64,000 nt of DNA from Nocardia caishijiensis NBRC 108228 (GTDB lineage Bacteria; Actinomycetota; Actinomycetes; Mycobacteriales; Mycobacteriaceae). Made by a program: the position numbers and the translations under genes. The stretch is taken from NCBI RefSeq assembly GCF_001612825.1, contig NZ_BDBE01000029.1, forward strand, positions 62,001 to 126,000, read 5' to 3'. Positions within the stretch are counted from its first letter, which is position 1, and each line of letters begins with the position of its first letter. Of the stretch, positions 17,392 through 30,600 are shown one piece after another. The notes below the pieces were generated by a model, which made no database searches, was not told the origin of the DNA, and saw nothing but the letters and a program-made list of their open reading frames with translations.

Positions 17392-20300
17392 GTGATCCGA
17401 GGTTTTCGAGGCGGGGGACTGGACTTGATCGAGACCGACGACGACTCGACTCTTCCCGTTCCCGAGATTCTGCTCGAGCGCGCGGCGGCCGCGCTCATCG
17501 ATGCCGCGTCCGCAGCCGACGCAGATCCGGAGGTGGTGGACCGGGCGGTCGGCACGCTTGCCGAAAAGTTCCGTGGCGAGGTGACATTCGCGAAACCTCG
17601 GGTCGTCGGCGCCCCCGATCCGGAGCGCTACCTGTTGAGCATGGCGCGTGAAGGTCGCCCGCTCGAAATCGACACTCTGCCTACTACCGTGCGCGAAGCG
17701 GGCGACGTGTCGATGACCGGCCTGCAGGTAGTGCTCGTCGCCGATCTGTTGCGCGAGCTCGCGGCGCGTCTGCGGCCGGGAGCGGCGTTCGGCTCGAGCA
17801 CCGGCGGTCTCGCGCTGGCCGCGAGAACCGACCAACTCGCCGACACCCTCACCAAGCTGACGCCGGTGCGCCGACCGCCCCCGCGCGCCTTCGACCCGGC
17901 GGAGCGTGCCGAATGGCTCACCCGCGCGATGTACGTGCCTCGACCCGACCTGCGCAACGCCGTTGTCGCTTTGCTCGATGTGTTGGGAGCAGCGCGACCG
18001 GCCGATCCGCCCCGGCCGTCGGACATTCTCGGATCGACAGCGGGTACGGCCGCGATGGCGACTTTGATACGGGCAGTGCACGGGCCGCCGGTATCAGTCG
18101 CCGTCGGCGCGGACGACCCGGGGCTGTTTCTCCGATCGGTCGCAGGCCGCCCGATCTTCGACGAGGCCAACGCCATGCGCGAGTTGTTGGCCGCCGAAGC
18201 CACCTCGTCGACCGCACCGCCGTTGGTCACCATCGACGCCACGACCGCGATGACTTCCGGCTTGCTGCTGAAAGAGCTCGTTTCGCGTCTACAGCCGGGC
18301 ATCTCGTACGGGCTGCTGGCCATACGTTCGGATCTCGGCGTCGTCGCCGACGACCTCGCGGCCGAGCTGCTGGCGCAAACGTCTTTCGGCCGTCCGGCCT
18401 TCTACCCAGGTCCGACGCGAATGTGGATAACCGCGAGCGATCGGTTGCGCGCGGATGGCACCACACCCAATGTCATCGACCCGGTCGACCACCTCGCGCC
18501 CGCCGCCGAGCTACTCCTACCCACCGTCGCCCCCTCAAACGGCGAGACCTTCGACGAGTACAAACGGCTGCGCGCGGCGGTGCTCGAGCTGAGCCGGCTA
18601 CTCGACGACGAAACCGCCGACGACGATCACTTCGCCCAGGCGGCGCATGATCTGCATGCCGCTCTAGGCGGTCTCGCAGACGATCAGCCCGACGATGTGG
18701 AGCAGTCGGCGGCCAATGTCGTGCACCAGCAGTGGCGCTCCGTCGAGCTTTCCCACGCGGAGGTCGTGATCGCCGCCGACTTGCTGGACGAGCTCGCCGC
18801 CCGAGTCACGCCAGGCGCGGCCTTCGGTCCGCGCGGCAACCCGGCCGCGCCGGGTGACATGTACACGGGAATGGCGGTCGCCCTGCGTGACCTGTCGGGT
18901 ATGCGGCGACCGCCCGTCATCGCCGCCGCGGCGACAGCCACCCGGACCGTGCTCGGGCGGCTGCGCACCGCGGCGATCCATTGGCTCGACGTCGTCGCGG
19001 ACGGCCGTGGCGGCTGGCGCATGCCCGAACACCCGGCTTGGCGCGGCGCGACCATCAACCTGTATCTGCTCGCGCGAGACCGGCCCGCGCGTACCGCGGC
19101 GCCCCTGGTCCGCGACCCAGCCCGGCACCTTCGCAGGCACTCGGGTGACGCGGATGAGGCGGCGATCGACCTCGCTGCCGAAGCAGCCGATATCGCCGCA
19201 TTGTTGCGCGGTTCGAACGCAGGCTCCGACCTGATCGTTGTGCCCCACAACCTTGCCCCCTATGTCGGCACGGCGCTCGGCGAGCTCGCCACTCGCCTGA
19301 ATCGTGGCGCGGCATTCGACCCGACCGATCGCGTCGAGCCCCTCGCGGCGATCGCGTCGAGCCTCGGACGGCGGATCCTCGCGCACGCCGTGGTCAGCTA
19401 TTGCCGCAGCTGGGGTTGGGAAGACGAGTCGCCGGGACCGCGCGGTCGACTCACCGAATCCGAGGCCCGAGCGCGCGATGACGCCGGCCTGCCGTACAGC
19501 GTGATCCTCGGCGAGCCCCACCGCCCCGACACCATCATCGACGTGCGTTGGGACCTCGGAGAATTAGAGGTGACGAAGGTCGATGAGCAGGGACGACCGC
19601 GCCTGTGGTTCGAATTCCATCGCGAGAGTCCGGAGACCCTGTTCTTGGCTCGGGTGACCCAGTACCGGTTCGACGGCGACGACATCGACCCGAGCGGCGA
19701 TGTCAGCGCCGATCAGGTAAGCATACGACCGGACGGCACTGTTACCAGGGTCACCGGACATACGGGCAAGTCCGTGTGGGAGGAAACGGTAGCGGAGAAC
19801 GCCAGGTCGGAACGGCTTCGGCAACCGGTTCCCCAGTTCGGCGACTGGGAACCGCTGCGCGATCTGAACCCGCTCACCCGGCCGCGCCGGATTCGTCCGC
19901 AGGTTCACTACAGCCTGGCCTGGAGCTCGGCTCGAGCAATGCCGCGAGCCGTGATATCCGCCGATGAGGCCCGACAACGTGACGCGAATGGCGAGCGGTA
20001 CTGCGTGATTCTCGGACAGCAAGACGATCCACGGGTACTGATCACGGTCTGCCGCAACGAGAACACCTTCGCCGTTCACCTCTTGGACGAGTCCAAGCGC
20101 GTCCGCACGATTCACACGTTCCGGTGGGTCGACGATCGCTTCCTACATCAAGCCCAGCAACGGCTCATCTACGCCGATACGCCGTCACGGGATCCGCTGG
20201 CGTATTCGCTCCTCGCAACCTTCGAGGTCAGTCTCGACGGCTTGGCGCGCGCCACTGTCGGCGAGCCGCATGGCCGCGGCCTCATCAGTGAACAGGTCGA

Positions 20301-20415
20301 ATCGGTTGACCTCGCGCCGTTTTGGCGCCCACTGCCGGAGTTCGGTGCTTGGGAATGGACCACCGAGCTGAACCCGAGCCCAGAACACTGGCCCGAACAG
20401 GAGTTGGTTCCATAG
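17392..20415 (+). CDS. large repeat protein of unknown function upstream of the giant toxin
   Basis: 1007 residues, family not recognised. Four degenerate repeats share the core L-x-ELA-x-R(L/V)-x-(P/R)GAAF(G/D), at about residues 108-160, 284-311, 460-483 and 618-646. Two longer C-terminal repeats, about 688-826 and 854-995, each contain EAR-x-RD near the start, a (Y)(S/C)VILG turn, and end in P-x-FG-x-WE followed by LNP. No signal peptide or membrane segment is seen. GTG 17392 is adjacent to GGTGGA; TTG 17425 after GGCGGGGGA is an alternative. It precedes the giant toxin gene by 273 bases on the same strand. A role as cognate immunity protein, chaperone or regulator of the island is inference from position only. 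Confidence 0.6.
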   Translation: MIRGFRGGGLDLIETDDDSTLPVPEILLERAAAALIDAASAADADPEVVDRAVGTLAEKFRGEVTFAKPRVVGAPDPERYLLSMAREGRPLEIDTLPTTVREAGDVSMTGLQVVLVADLLRELAARLRPGAAFGSSTGGLALAARTDQLADTLTKLTPVRRPPPRAFDPAERAEWLTRAMYVPRPDLRNAVVALLDVLGAARPADPPRPSDILGSTAGTAAMATLIRAVHGPPVSVAVGADDPGLFLRSVAGRPIFDEANAMRELLAAEATSSTAPPLVTIDATTAMTSGLLLKELVSRLQPGISYGLLAIRSDLGVVADDLAAELLAQTSFGRPAFYPGPTRMWITASDRLRADGTTPNVIDPVDHLAPAAELLLPTVAPSNGETFDEYKRLRAAVLELSRLLDDETADDDHFAQAAHDLHAALGGLADDQPDDVEQSAANVVHQQWRSVELSHAEVVIAADLLDELAARVTPGAAFGPRGNPAAPGDMYTGMAVALRDLSGMRRPPVIAAAATATRTVLGRLRTAAIHWLDVVADGRGGWRMPEHPAWRGATINLYLLARDRPARTAAPLVRDPARHLRRHSGDADEAAIDLAAEAADIAALLRGSNAGSDLIVVPHNLAPYVGTALGELATRLNRGAAFDPTDRVEPLAAIASSLGRRILAHAVVSYCRSWGWEDESPGPRGRLTESEARARDDAGLPYSVILGEPHRPDTIIDVRWDLGELEVTKVDEQGRPRLWFEFHRESPETLFLARVTQYRFDGDDIDPSGDVSADQVSIRPDGTVTRVTGHTGKSVWEETVAENARSERLRQPVPQFGDWEPLRDLNPLTRPRRIRPQVHYSLAWSSARAMPRAVISADEARQRDANGERYCVILGQQDDPRVLITVCRNENTFAVHLLDESKRVRTIHTFRWVDDRFLHQAQQRLIYADTPSRDPLAYSLLATFEVSLDGLARATVGEPHGRGLISEQVESVDLAPFWRPLPEFGAWEWTTELNPSPEHWPEQELVP

Positions 20416-20688
20416 TGTTCACCCGCCATTGTCATACGTTTCGGACGAATGACATGGCGTTGTAAAGCGATGCGCTGAGGCTGAATCTGTTGCGGCAGAG
20501 ACCATTTCATGCCACCTCCGGGCTCACCGGAAGGCTGTTGCAGGGGACGGTGACGACGAGTCGGCGACGCGAATGTTGGCTTGTATCAGCTGTGGGGGGC
20601 ACTGATGTCGAAGGCTGCCGACCGTTATCCGTGTTCGGGAATGGCGGGCGATGCGTGGAGTTCGCCTTTCGAGAGCCGGTAACCCGTT

Positions 20689-21620
20689 GTGGCCCTGTAT
20701 TTCCCGTCGTGGCTCGAGCCGGTGGAATGGCTCGTCGGTGCTGATTGGCCGCACGGCAACGAAGACCTCATGTGGCAGATGGGCAAGGATCTCCAAGCCG
20801 CCGCCGACAGCGCCAAAGCCCTTGTCCCCGAACTCGAAGCCGTTGTCGGCACTGTCAACGCCGCCTACCCTCAGGGCCGCGGCGGCGAAGCCATCCTCGA
20901 ATGGATCCTCCCCCTCATCAACGGTGAGGGCCCCGACAAGAACGGGTCACTGACCCAACTCGCCGACCACTGGGGCAAACTCGCCACCGCCGCCGACTCC
21001 GGTGGTGACCAGCTCCAAGCCGCCAAGCTCAACTTCTACATCGCGGGCGCCTGGTTGATGGCCGAGCTTGCCTGGGCCGCCGCCGCAGGACCTGGTGCGC
21101 CGCTGGCGCACGCCATTGTCATCGCGCACGCCCGAAAATTGTTCAGCTGGTTGGGTAACCGCCTAGCCAGAGGTATCGGTGGGGTCATCGCGGGCAACAT
21201 CACCGAAGAAGTCATCGAACGCATCTCGGTCAAACTCGTCTACGAGATCCTCCAAGAAGCCTTCGTCGAAACCGGGCAAGGCACCAGCCAAGAACTCGCT
21301 GTCCAATACATCCAGAACAAGACCGGCCACATCAACGGCTATGACGGGGAAGCGGTCTGGCTCAACGCCAAGACGTCCTTCGTCGCCGGTGGCGTCGGCG
21401 GCGGCGTCGGGTTCGGTTTGGGACGGAAACTCCCCACTACCAACGGCGGCTGGGAAGGTGCCCGCAACGGCGCCCTCACCGGCGCCGGAGCAGGCGTCGC
21501 GGGCGCCACCGCCGCCTACTTCGCTGGCAGCGCCTTCGCTGGGAAATGGCAAGACTTCGACCCACGCTCGATCACCGGCGGCGCGGCCTCCGGCGCGGGA
21601 CCGTCGGCCATCCACGGCGC
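20689..21620 (+). other. giant toxin: WXG100/CpnT-like N-terminal secretion region
   Basis: Residues 1-310. The opening MALYFPSWLEPVEWLVGADW and the following PHGNED-x-MW resemble the N-terminal region of CpnT-type outer-membrane/ESX substrates. A helical pair covers residues 25-120. Then comes a hydrophobic helix (AGAWLMAELAWAAAAGP) and Gly/Ala-rich segments (GGVGGGVGFGLGR, GALTGAGAGVAGATAAYF) that could touch membranes. This region would carry the ESX export signal, by analogy. Confidence 0.65.
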
Positions 21621-24600
21621 CCGTGGACATACCGACCGCGCCGGGCCCATGAACTACGACCCCACATCCAGCCCCAACGGTGGCGAAAGCACCAGCGGCG
21701 ACACAAGCACCGATGACAGCGACACCAACGGTGCAGGCAGCACAAACGGCGGCGCTACCAACGCCGACCCCGGCAACAGCAACAGATCGGAGACCACCCC
21801 GAGCAGCGGAGAGACGCACAGCTCCGACACCGCTGATGCCGACGCCATGTCACCCGCCAATCCGGCTGAATCAGTGGAGAACTCGGACAGCACACAACAA
21901 ACCGCCCAACCCGCCGGACAACCGGGCGCAGCCACAGCGGAACTCAGCACCGACCCGACCTCCCAACAATTCCCGATCGACGCCGGACCCACCCCAACCC
22001 ACTCCGATACCGCACAAGCCGACTCGACCTCGACCACCGGCCCCACGGCAACCAGCCCCCCTGCCGACACACCATCCCAACAGACCGCGACACCGGGCTC
22101 GAGCACTCCCGACGATGCGTCCGCGCAGTCGAGCAACGCCGCACCCACCTCATCAGCCGCTGCCACCGAAGGCCCTGCCACCACAGGCGAGCACCGACCG
22201 GCCGAGGCGGGCTCCGTTGGTTCGACGTCCGCGGCCGCGACCCTGGACCCCGAACTACTCCAAGCCGACACGGCATCCGCCGCGGAAGCGAGCACCTCCA
22301 CCGCGACCGGAGCGACCACACCGAGTACCACACCCCCGGTTTCCGCGACTCCCTCCGCCACGGCCGCCGAATCGACGCGGGCGAGCTCTCCCGCAACGTC
22401 AGCGCCCGAGGCGCGCACAACCGGCCCTGGGACGCCGAGCCCGGCCACATCGAACGGCTCCGCCCCCAACCGTGGGCGACTTCGGCGCGCACACGCCCAT
22501 ACCGGCCCCGACGACGTTCCGGACCGGACACCGACGGTTGCCGGCGTCTCGGAGTCGGCCAGCGAACAGGTGGCAGAACCACGCGCGGGAACGGGCACGA
22601 ACACCCCGATCGACGTCACGGTGCAAGCCCGAGCAACGGGAGCGAAACCACCGTCGAACTCGGCCGATCCCGCGCCGCTCGAGCAAACCGAAATTGCCGC
22701 CGCGGCCGCCGCCCCCGACGGCGCCGAGAATCACGTCCCGCCTGATGCGGGCACCTCGGCCACGGCTACGACCTCCGAGGACACAGCGCCACCAGTGGCA
22801 ACGGTCGAACCCGATGACGATGCCGCCGGTCTGACACAACAGGCGAAGCCTGATGATCGTTCGCCGCACGAGGCCGAGCAGGAAGCACTCGGCGGCACTG
22901 TAGCCGGGGGCCATCGCAACGCGGATCCGCACGCAGAGCCGGTAGAGACCGCGCCACAACCCACGCGACGCGAGAGTGGTCTGCTGCCCGACACCGCGCG
23001 CGCGGCCGAGGTGACCGAACCCAACCTGCGCTCGATCCGATTCGACCTCTCCGAGCAGACCCTGCGCCGTGTCGAATCGACCGCGCGGGAACGCGACCAA
23101 TTGATGGAAGCGATACGAGCCGAGGCGGCATTTGCCGAGGACGACCCCCGAATCCAACAGGCCGCCGCCAAGATCGCGGCGGCGTCGGTGCTCGCGGGTG
23201 CCGACTTTCTCGCCGCGCTCGGCGCGGATCTCGTGACCGAGCGCGTCGCGATGCTGGGTTCCGAGCCGAACCGCATCCTGCTGCTCGCCAACGGCGACAT
23301 TCCGGACCGCTCACGCATCCAGCAATTGCTCACCACAGCCATGACGAGCAGCCCCGAGTTGACCTCCGCGCTGGCACGGCCCGACACCCGCATCGAAGTT
23401 CTTCGTGTCCTGCTGACCGACTCGGTGGCTCATATCCGAGTTCTCAGCACCGAGAGGGCTGCCGAGGTGATGGCATGGATCGAGGCCGGGCGGCTGACGA
23501 GTGCCCACTCGGATACCGACCACACCCACGCGATCCAAGATCTGGTCGCCCAACGCGACGCTCTCAACCATGAACGTCATTTGCAGCGGATCAAACGTGA
23601 CGAGCGCGCCGAACGCTTCGGGCTCGAGGACCCAGCACAAGCACTCAGTGCCCACAATATCGAGACAACCATTCGCCAGTTGACCGATCGGATCGTCGGT
23701 GTCGAGCATGTCGCGGCGCGAGGAGACCTCGACGGCTACACCGTCGCCGAGGAGGTCTCCGAGGAGACCTTGATCGATCGGCGCAAGGAGATCGCCAAAC
23801 TCCAAGCGGCCGCGTGGCGTGTGGTGAAACTGGACTGGGATTGGTCGGCCTACAGTCGGCGAATCATCGAGCTGACCGGCGAGGTGAGTGACACCACGAT
23901 CTCCCCCACGGTGCTCGCTGAACTTGACGCACTCGCCGTGACACGGGTTGAGACCGCCGTTGCCGCCGAACCCTACCGGGTCATGCGCGACGACCTCACG
24001 GCCCGGCTGTCGGAGGACACCCTCGGACCACTGGCGCGTAGTCGCCTGACCGCCCTGCTCGAGGAAGCCACGCGCCAAGTCGAACTGGCCGACAACAGGA
24101 TCGGTCGCGCCCTCGACCAGATGGCGCTGATGCGCGGCGCGGGCCGCGCGGAGGTGCTCGAACGGGGCGGCCGCATGCTCACCGACCGAGTCGGCTTCAT
24201 TCCCGGTGCCACCCCACGCTTGATCGTTTTCGCCGCGCGCGAGGCGTCCGACACCCCACCGCACGAGCTCGACAGCGCCCTCGAATCGGCCCTACTCGTG
24301 TCACCGACCGCGGTGCGCGCGATCCGGACGCCCGCGGCGCGTATCGAGTTCACGCGCGTGATCGCCGATGACAACGGCGGATGGCGACTTGACAACGCCG
24401 GGTCCCCTCGGCGGCTCCTCGCCGAACCACGGCGAACCGGGCTTGCCCAGCACATGCCCGCAACGATCGCCGGTTGGCTCGATGCCACCGGCAACCGTCG
24501 ATTCGTCGACGAATCCCAGCCGTGGCGAGGGGGTCGCGGTCACGAACCGGAGTGGTTCGGCGACGGCAAGGAACGTGATCCAACCAAGGAACCCCCGAAG

Positions 24601-27600
24601 GGAATCACCGGCTGGGCAATGGATCCTGTCCAGACCTCGGTTCTCGGCAATCTCGAAACACTTCCCCCGGGACATGTGTTCAAAGAGCTGACGCCTGCCA
24701 TTCCGACCGCGCCGGATCACTTCGCAGTTCCATTCGAGGTCTACTCGTCACCCATCGACGGCCTGCTCTACAACGCGGCCCGCCTGGTCTTGGAAACTGT
24801 CGGTGTGTTCGCGGGAGTTCGGCTCCGCCGCGATCCCCTGAACCCAGCCCGACTGATGGTCACCTACAAATGGCACCCGAAACTCGGTTGGTTCGCGCGC
24901 CGGACAAATCCTGACTACCGGCCACTCGTCGATGTTCAGCCGCGTATCCATCAGTGGGACGAGGCCGAGCATGCCGTGGTCATCGATGCGCCGTCTGTCC
25001 CGCTGCAAGAGCGGCAACAAGCCGAGCAACAGGCGTGGGCCCAGGTGCAGGATTGGGCCGACACGGAGTACCGTCGATTTCGGGACAACGATCACGATAT
25101 CGATCGCATCGTCGCCAACCTCGCGGCACGCGACGAAGACTATCGGATCCGGCACGCGGACAAGCTCATCGACAAGATCCGGAGCACTGTTTCGCGGCTC
25201 AACGATGAATTCGGTCCCGCGAATGACAGAGTTCTCGCGAAACTCACCGACTGGGTGGCCGGCCAACTTCACGAAGATTTCCGAGCGCAAGCGCCGAATA
25301 TCATCGACGCGATCGTCTATCGCGAGATGGACGTCGTCGGCACGGTTGCCGATCGCCTCGCCGGGTCGACCTTCACACACAGCGAAATCGGCCAGATCAA
25401 GAACCACCTGATGCGCGACCGGCATCTGGTTATCGACCGGCGCACCGGAGATCCGGTACGCCAACGAATGGATGCTGTCGCCGACATCGCGGAAGCGTGG
25501 ATCCGGCTCACCTACGGCGAGCCGATGGACGCGGACATCCTGCTGCTACAGAACAGCTTGGCAGGTAGCCGCTATCTCGCCGAGAACGCGGACACGCTCT
25601 GGCGCGAGGCCGATCGATACGCGATCGGCCTCGGCCTCGACTGGAACAGCCACCGCCCGCCTGCCGCGGCGTGGCGCATCGACATCAAGTATGCGCCCCA
25701 GCCGCTGGAACCAGAACCCGCACCGCTACCCCCCACGCGCGACCGAAAACCGGAAAGTTCGCGAACTCCGGCTGCCACGCCGGAGCCGACCGCGATCTAT
25801 GACAACGGGCCGAGTCCGGCCACGCCGCTGTCCGATCTCCTGGCGAGGGCCGAAGCGGCCGAAGCCACACAACGTCGGGCCGCCCGCCGAATCGCCGAGA
25901 TCGCGGCAGCGGTAACCGGTTCTGCGCCAACGATTCCAGGCCCGCGAGCTCTCGGTCACGCGGTCATCGTCCACATCGATGCCGAGCTGACGCGCCCAGC
26001 GCCGGAGCTGACCACGATACCGACCGACCCGGATCACAGCGTGCGCATCGTCTGGGAACGCCTGGCACGCGATCAACGGCACGAGCGACTGACAGAATTC
26101 CGTGCCGACGTCGAGCGACAACTCACCCGCTACCTGGACGCGCACGCCGAGGAACGCGAGCTTCGCAGTGAGCTGCGCGACGCCGCCGCCGCCGAGGCAC
26201 TCCGGGCGGCGGGCGCGCGAACGGTGGCTGACCGGATCGGCATCCTCGATGGTGACGTACCTCGCGCTCTCGTCCTGACCACCAACTCGGATACCGAGCC
26301 ACTCTTCGATGACAAGAACTGGCGGGAATTGACAGCGGCGGGCACCGAGATCAGTTTCCAGCGCGTGGTGCTCGACGACGCGGGACAACCTCATCTGGTC
26401 GATTGGCGGGCACCATCTGGCGACGGGCAATATCGCACCGCCAACGACCGTCTCGACGCCATCGAACTCAACGCCGCACGCCGAATCGACGAGGTCATGC
26501 GCACCGCGATACCTCCGAACACACCCTTCGTCAACGAACCCGCGTTCGCGGATCGAATCGACGAAACGCACCGGCAGGTACTCGCACACATCGCGACGGC
26601 GCGTGCGACGGCGGTGTCCGAGATAGCGGAAGTAGGCGCAGCGCAATCCGGTTCGCGCTTCGCCCTCGAACTCGCTGACGCCATCGCTGAATTCACGTCA
26701 ACGGTCGAACAGCAGCAGCAAGCCAACGAGGTCTCTCGTGCGCCGAACGCGACCTGGACCTACGGCACTCCTCGTCCGCACGCGACCACGCCCCAGGTCG
26801 CCGCGAATATCGCCGACCTGACCGCTCGCGCCGAGGCGGCGATGCGGCGGGCGATGTCGGCCGCCGACGCGCTGACCGCGATCCGCCGCACGCTCGACGG
26901 CGGGGCACGCCCGGTCGGGCCACGAATCACTCACGCCCACATCGATCAGCACATCGAAGCCGCGATCGCCTCAGCGCGGGAGGCCGTCGGACGCGACGGT
27001 ATGTCGCAGACCGACCGAATCGCCCGGTACCAGGAAATCCGTGCGCTCAACGCACTGAGAAACGCAGCGGCAGAGCATTTCTCGAGGTATCGCGCCGCAC
27101 GCACGGACGCGCGACAGTTGTCGGACGCGGCCACCGAGCTTGCGATCGCCGATGTCCTTGCCGCGGCAGGCATCAGTCAGGCCCACCAGGGCGTCGGTAT
27201 GCTGCCGGGGGAATCCGGTCGCGTGCTGGTCGCCTTCGCGGGGGCCGATCCGCATCTGAGCGCTCTGTCGGAAAAGGACCACTGGCACCGACTCGCACGT
27301 GGTGAACAGGTCCTCTTCCACCGGGTATTCGTCGACGAACACGGTCGCGTCCACGTCGCCGATGCCGATTTGCGAACCAACGCGCACGATGACGGCCTCG
27401 ATAACCGCAGCGCGCACGCGAAGGCCGGTACTCCGCATTCGCAGCACCCCACTTCGGGCATCGCTGAGACGCCGACGACAGCTACCACCATCGCGGCTCC
27501 CGCCTTCGACATCATTCGCTCGGTGACCGCGCACGGAGCAGCGCTCGAGCTCCGTACCCGCCTGCACATCGACCACGATCCGGCGACGAGTCCCGATGCG

Positions 27601-30600
27601 CGACGAATCCAGGCGATCGTCGACACCGCGTACCGCGAGATCTTCGGGAACGGCACCTGGTACTCGCCCCGAACCGGTGAGCCGATTCGGTTCAGCCTCG
27701 ACTTTGTCGAGGACCTCGAGGTCGCGCATCTGCGCTCCGGGTGTCTCGATACGACGCTCGACATCGACGCCGCTGGGCATCGCCTCGCACTCGACCTGCG
27801 TGCACATCTCGGCCTCGCACCGACAAATGCCACGGACACGGACTCGATTGTCGATGAGAACGACCTGCTGCTCGTCACCAGAGAAGCCCGGCTGGGCGGA
27901 CTCCGGCTGACAGTTCCCGATATCGAAACCGCGTACGCGGTGGCGGGTGGCAGGTCTGAGCTGGTGCCACTCGAAAACCATGACCTCCAGGTCGCGCTGG
28001 AACACGCTGCCCGACTTCCCTCGGGGGAATTCGTCCGAGGGTTCGACCCACGGACGAGCCCGGTCGCGAACCTCATCAACCCCGGCGGCTATCGCGCGCC
28101 CGGCCGCGGCTACAACTGCTGGGTTGTCGCCGTGGCAGGATTGTTGACCTTCCTCGGTGACCCCCAGGTCGCCCGGCCGGTACGCGGGACCGAGGGGGTG
28201 GGGAGCGCGAGGGACGTGGCCGACTGGCTGCACGCCGGTCTCGTATCCTGGAACACCGAAGCCGATGTCCGGTCGCGGTTCGACAATGTGCACAGCTATA
28301 TCGCCGGTCTGGGACCGGGGGCCGTCGCCACCGTACACATCGATTACCAGGAATCGGATGCGAACGGTGACCTGCTCTACGACGCTGATGGCACACCGGT
28401 CGTCAGCAATCACGCGCTCCTCATCGTCTTTCCGCTCGACGCGGCCCATCCAGTGTGGTGGTGCCCGCAGGCGCAGGAGGTCTGGGACAGCCCCCCGGCC
28501 GACTACATCACGCCCGCGAGCCGCCTTCTCGCCATTCCGATACGACCCGACGGGACGCCTGCCCTTGACTACACCGATCCAGACTCCGGAAGAAGCCCAG
28601 CAATACATCACCCGAGCACTGGGGCTGACCTGCGGTCTGCGGATCATCCCGTTCGAGTACGGCTGGATAGCGACAGTGATCGTGCCGGAACCCGAGGACC
28701 CACTCGATACGCCGACCGGAACGCCGCGGTTCGTTCTGAACTCCAGCACCGGCGTGATAATCAGCTGCCCGAGCTTCCCGATTCGCTCGGTGATCGACAA
28801 GTACGTCGAGGCGATGACCACCGGGTCGCCGCTGCCGGGCGCCCAGCTCTATCCACCTCGCACCCGGATCCACATGGAACTGACGTCCAACGAGATCATG
28901 CACGTTCGCTACCTGATCCGTCCGCAACCCCTTCCCGAGGGGAAAACGCCCGCCGCGGGGTATCTCCTGACGATCGACAAGCTGGAGTTGGACTACAATC
29001 CCACCTCCTATCTCGACACTCAGGCCGCGCACTGGATCCTGGAGCAACGAACCCGTACAGGGGACTGGCCGACGACGGGCACACTCGAGGTCTAGACAGC
29101 GCCGACGCGCAGACGACTCCCCCGGCAGCTATCTCAGGGCTCGAGAACCCACCGCGCACAGGCACATCGGAGGCGCCACCCAGCCAGACCGGCGGTGCGG
29201 TCCGACCGCGCGATCTCTTCGATTCGAACGCCCAGGACGCGTGGGCCGAGGCCGCCTACGACCACTTCCGGACCACCGACAACGACGTCACTGCGATGGC
29301 CGAGTACTTCGCGAGGCAGGTTCTCGACACCGCGGACTCGGCCGGTTACAGCCGGGCCGACCTGCGACGGGTGAAGAACCACCTGTTCCGAGACGAGCAC
29401 CCGCTCAATGTCTACGACGAAGACGGCGTCGTGATCGGTTTGGCGAACCGCCGATACGAGGCCAGCGCCGATATCGCCGAAGCGTGGATGCGACTATCGA
29501 ACGGCACACCGCTGCCGGAAGACCTGATCCTGCTCGACCACGAACTCGCCGAGATGGCGTACTACACGAAATTCCCGGGTGCGTCCTACCGCGAGGCTCA
29601 CCACGCGGCCGATCAGATCGCGAACTGGGAAAAGCTCTGGCAGACGAGGCCCCCGGTTCGGACCGGCGAAAACTTCGAAGAATGGATACGAGTTCATGGC
29701 GATCAACTTGCTGTTTCGGCTGAAATCGGAGACCGCGCAGGAGGTGACCTACCGGTTCGGGCAGCCCGACAAGATGGATCGCGAACTCACGATCAACAAG
29801 GCGGACTACTCGGTGACAGTGGCGGACGGGATAACCGACCGCTTGGCGGTGATCACCGCGGGCAAGGCGATGACCCGGCATCGAACGGACGGGGTCTGGG
29901 TGAAGTCGGGAAGCCTGCAAGCCTAGGCCAGCCTCCGGTCCGGCACGAGCCGTCCAATCCACAAGTCCAGCAAGAGCTTCGACGCCTCGCGCGAGAGTCC
30001 ACACTAGCCGCGACCAAGCACTACGACGCGGCCAGAGAGCTCCGAACGGTCGCCACGAGCCTCGGCCTGGATCCTGGCCGACGCGGACCGCGCACACTGT
30101 TCGACGCCGTCGACGCCGCGATTCGGGCGCGGACGGCCGCCGTGGAAGCCGTCTACGCGGCTCGTCCGAACACTGCCGACGATCTGGTCCGTCATCTACC
30201 CGACCGCTATCGCGTCGAGCAGGAATCGGAATTCCTGGCCGCCACCCGCGCAGTAGCGCAGCAGCAGCTCACCCGGTACCTCGACGCGATCGCGACGGAA
30301 CGCGAACTGCGCGCGGCAGCGCTGCGGGTGGCGATCACCGACGTACTCGCGACGCGAGGTGCTGTCGAGCGGACCGAAGGGCTCGGCGTTGTGTCCGGGC
30401 ATCCGCTCCGCGCCCTGGCGATCTCGGGCACCGACCCCACCGCGCTCACCGACAACGTCACGATGGACAAGTTCCGCGACAGCGGGATCAGCATCGAATA
30501 CCACCGAGTGGTGATCGACGACCAGGGCGCCGCATTCTTGTTCGACCTCGGTGTCGCACAGCATGATCGGTCGACGAACGTCGCTGCGCTCGGGTCCCGT

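Noticed and set aside
20416..20688. Possible small gene between the repeat protein and the giant toxin
   Set aside because: Open frames there are short, Arg/Cys-rich and without family likeness or ribosome-binding site; the 273 bases are treated as promoter/leader.
28157..28564. First part of the +1 frame upstream of nested immunity gene 1
   Set aside because: This part is out of phase with the well-supported papain-like module 1 and is Arg/Ser-rich; only the segment after TTG 28565 matches the nested family.
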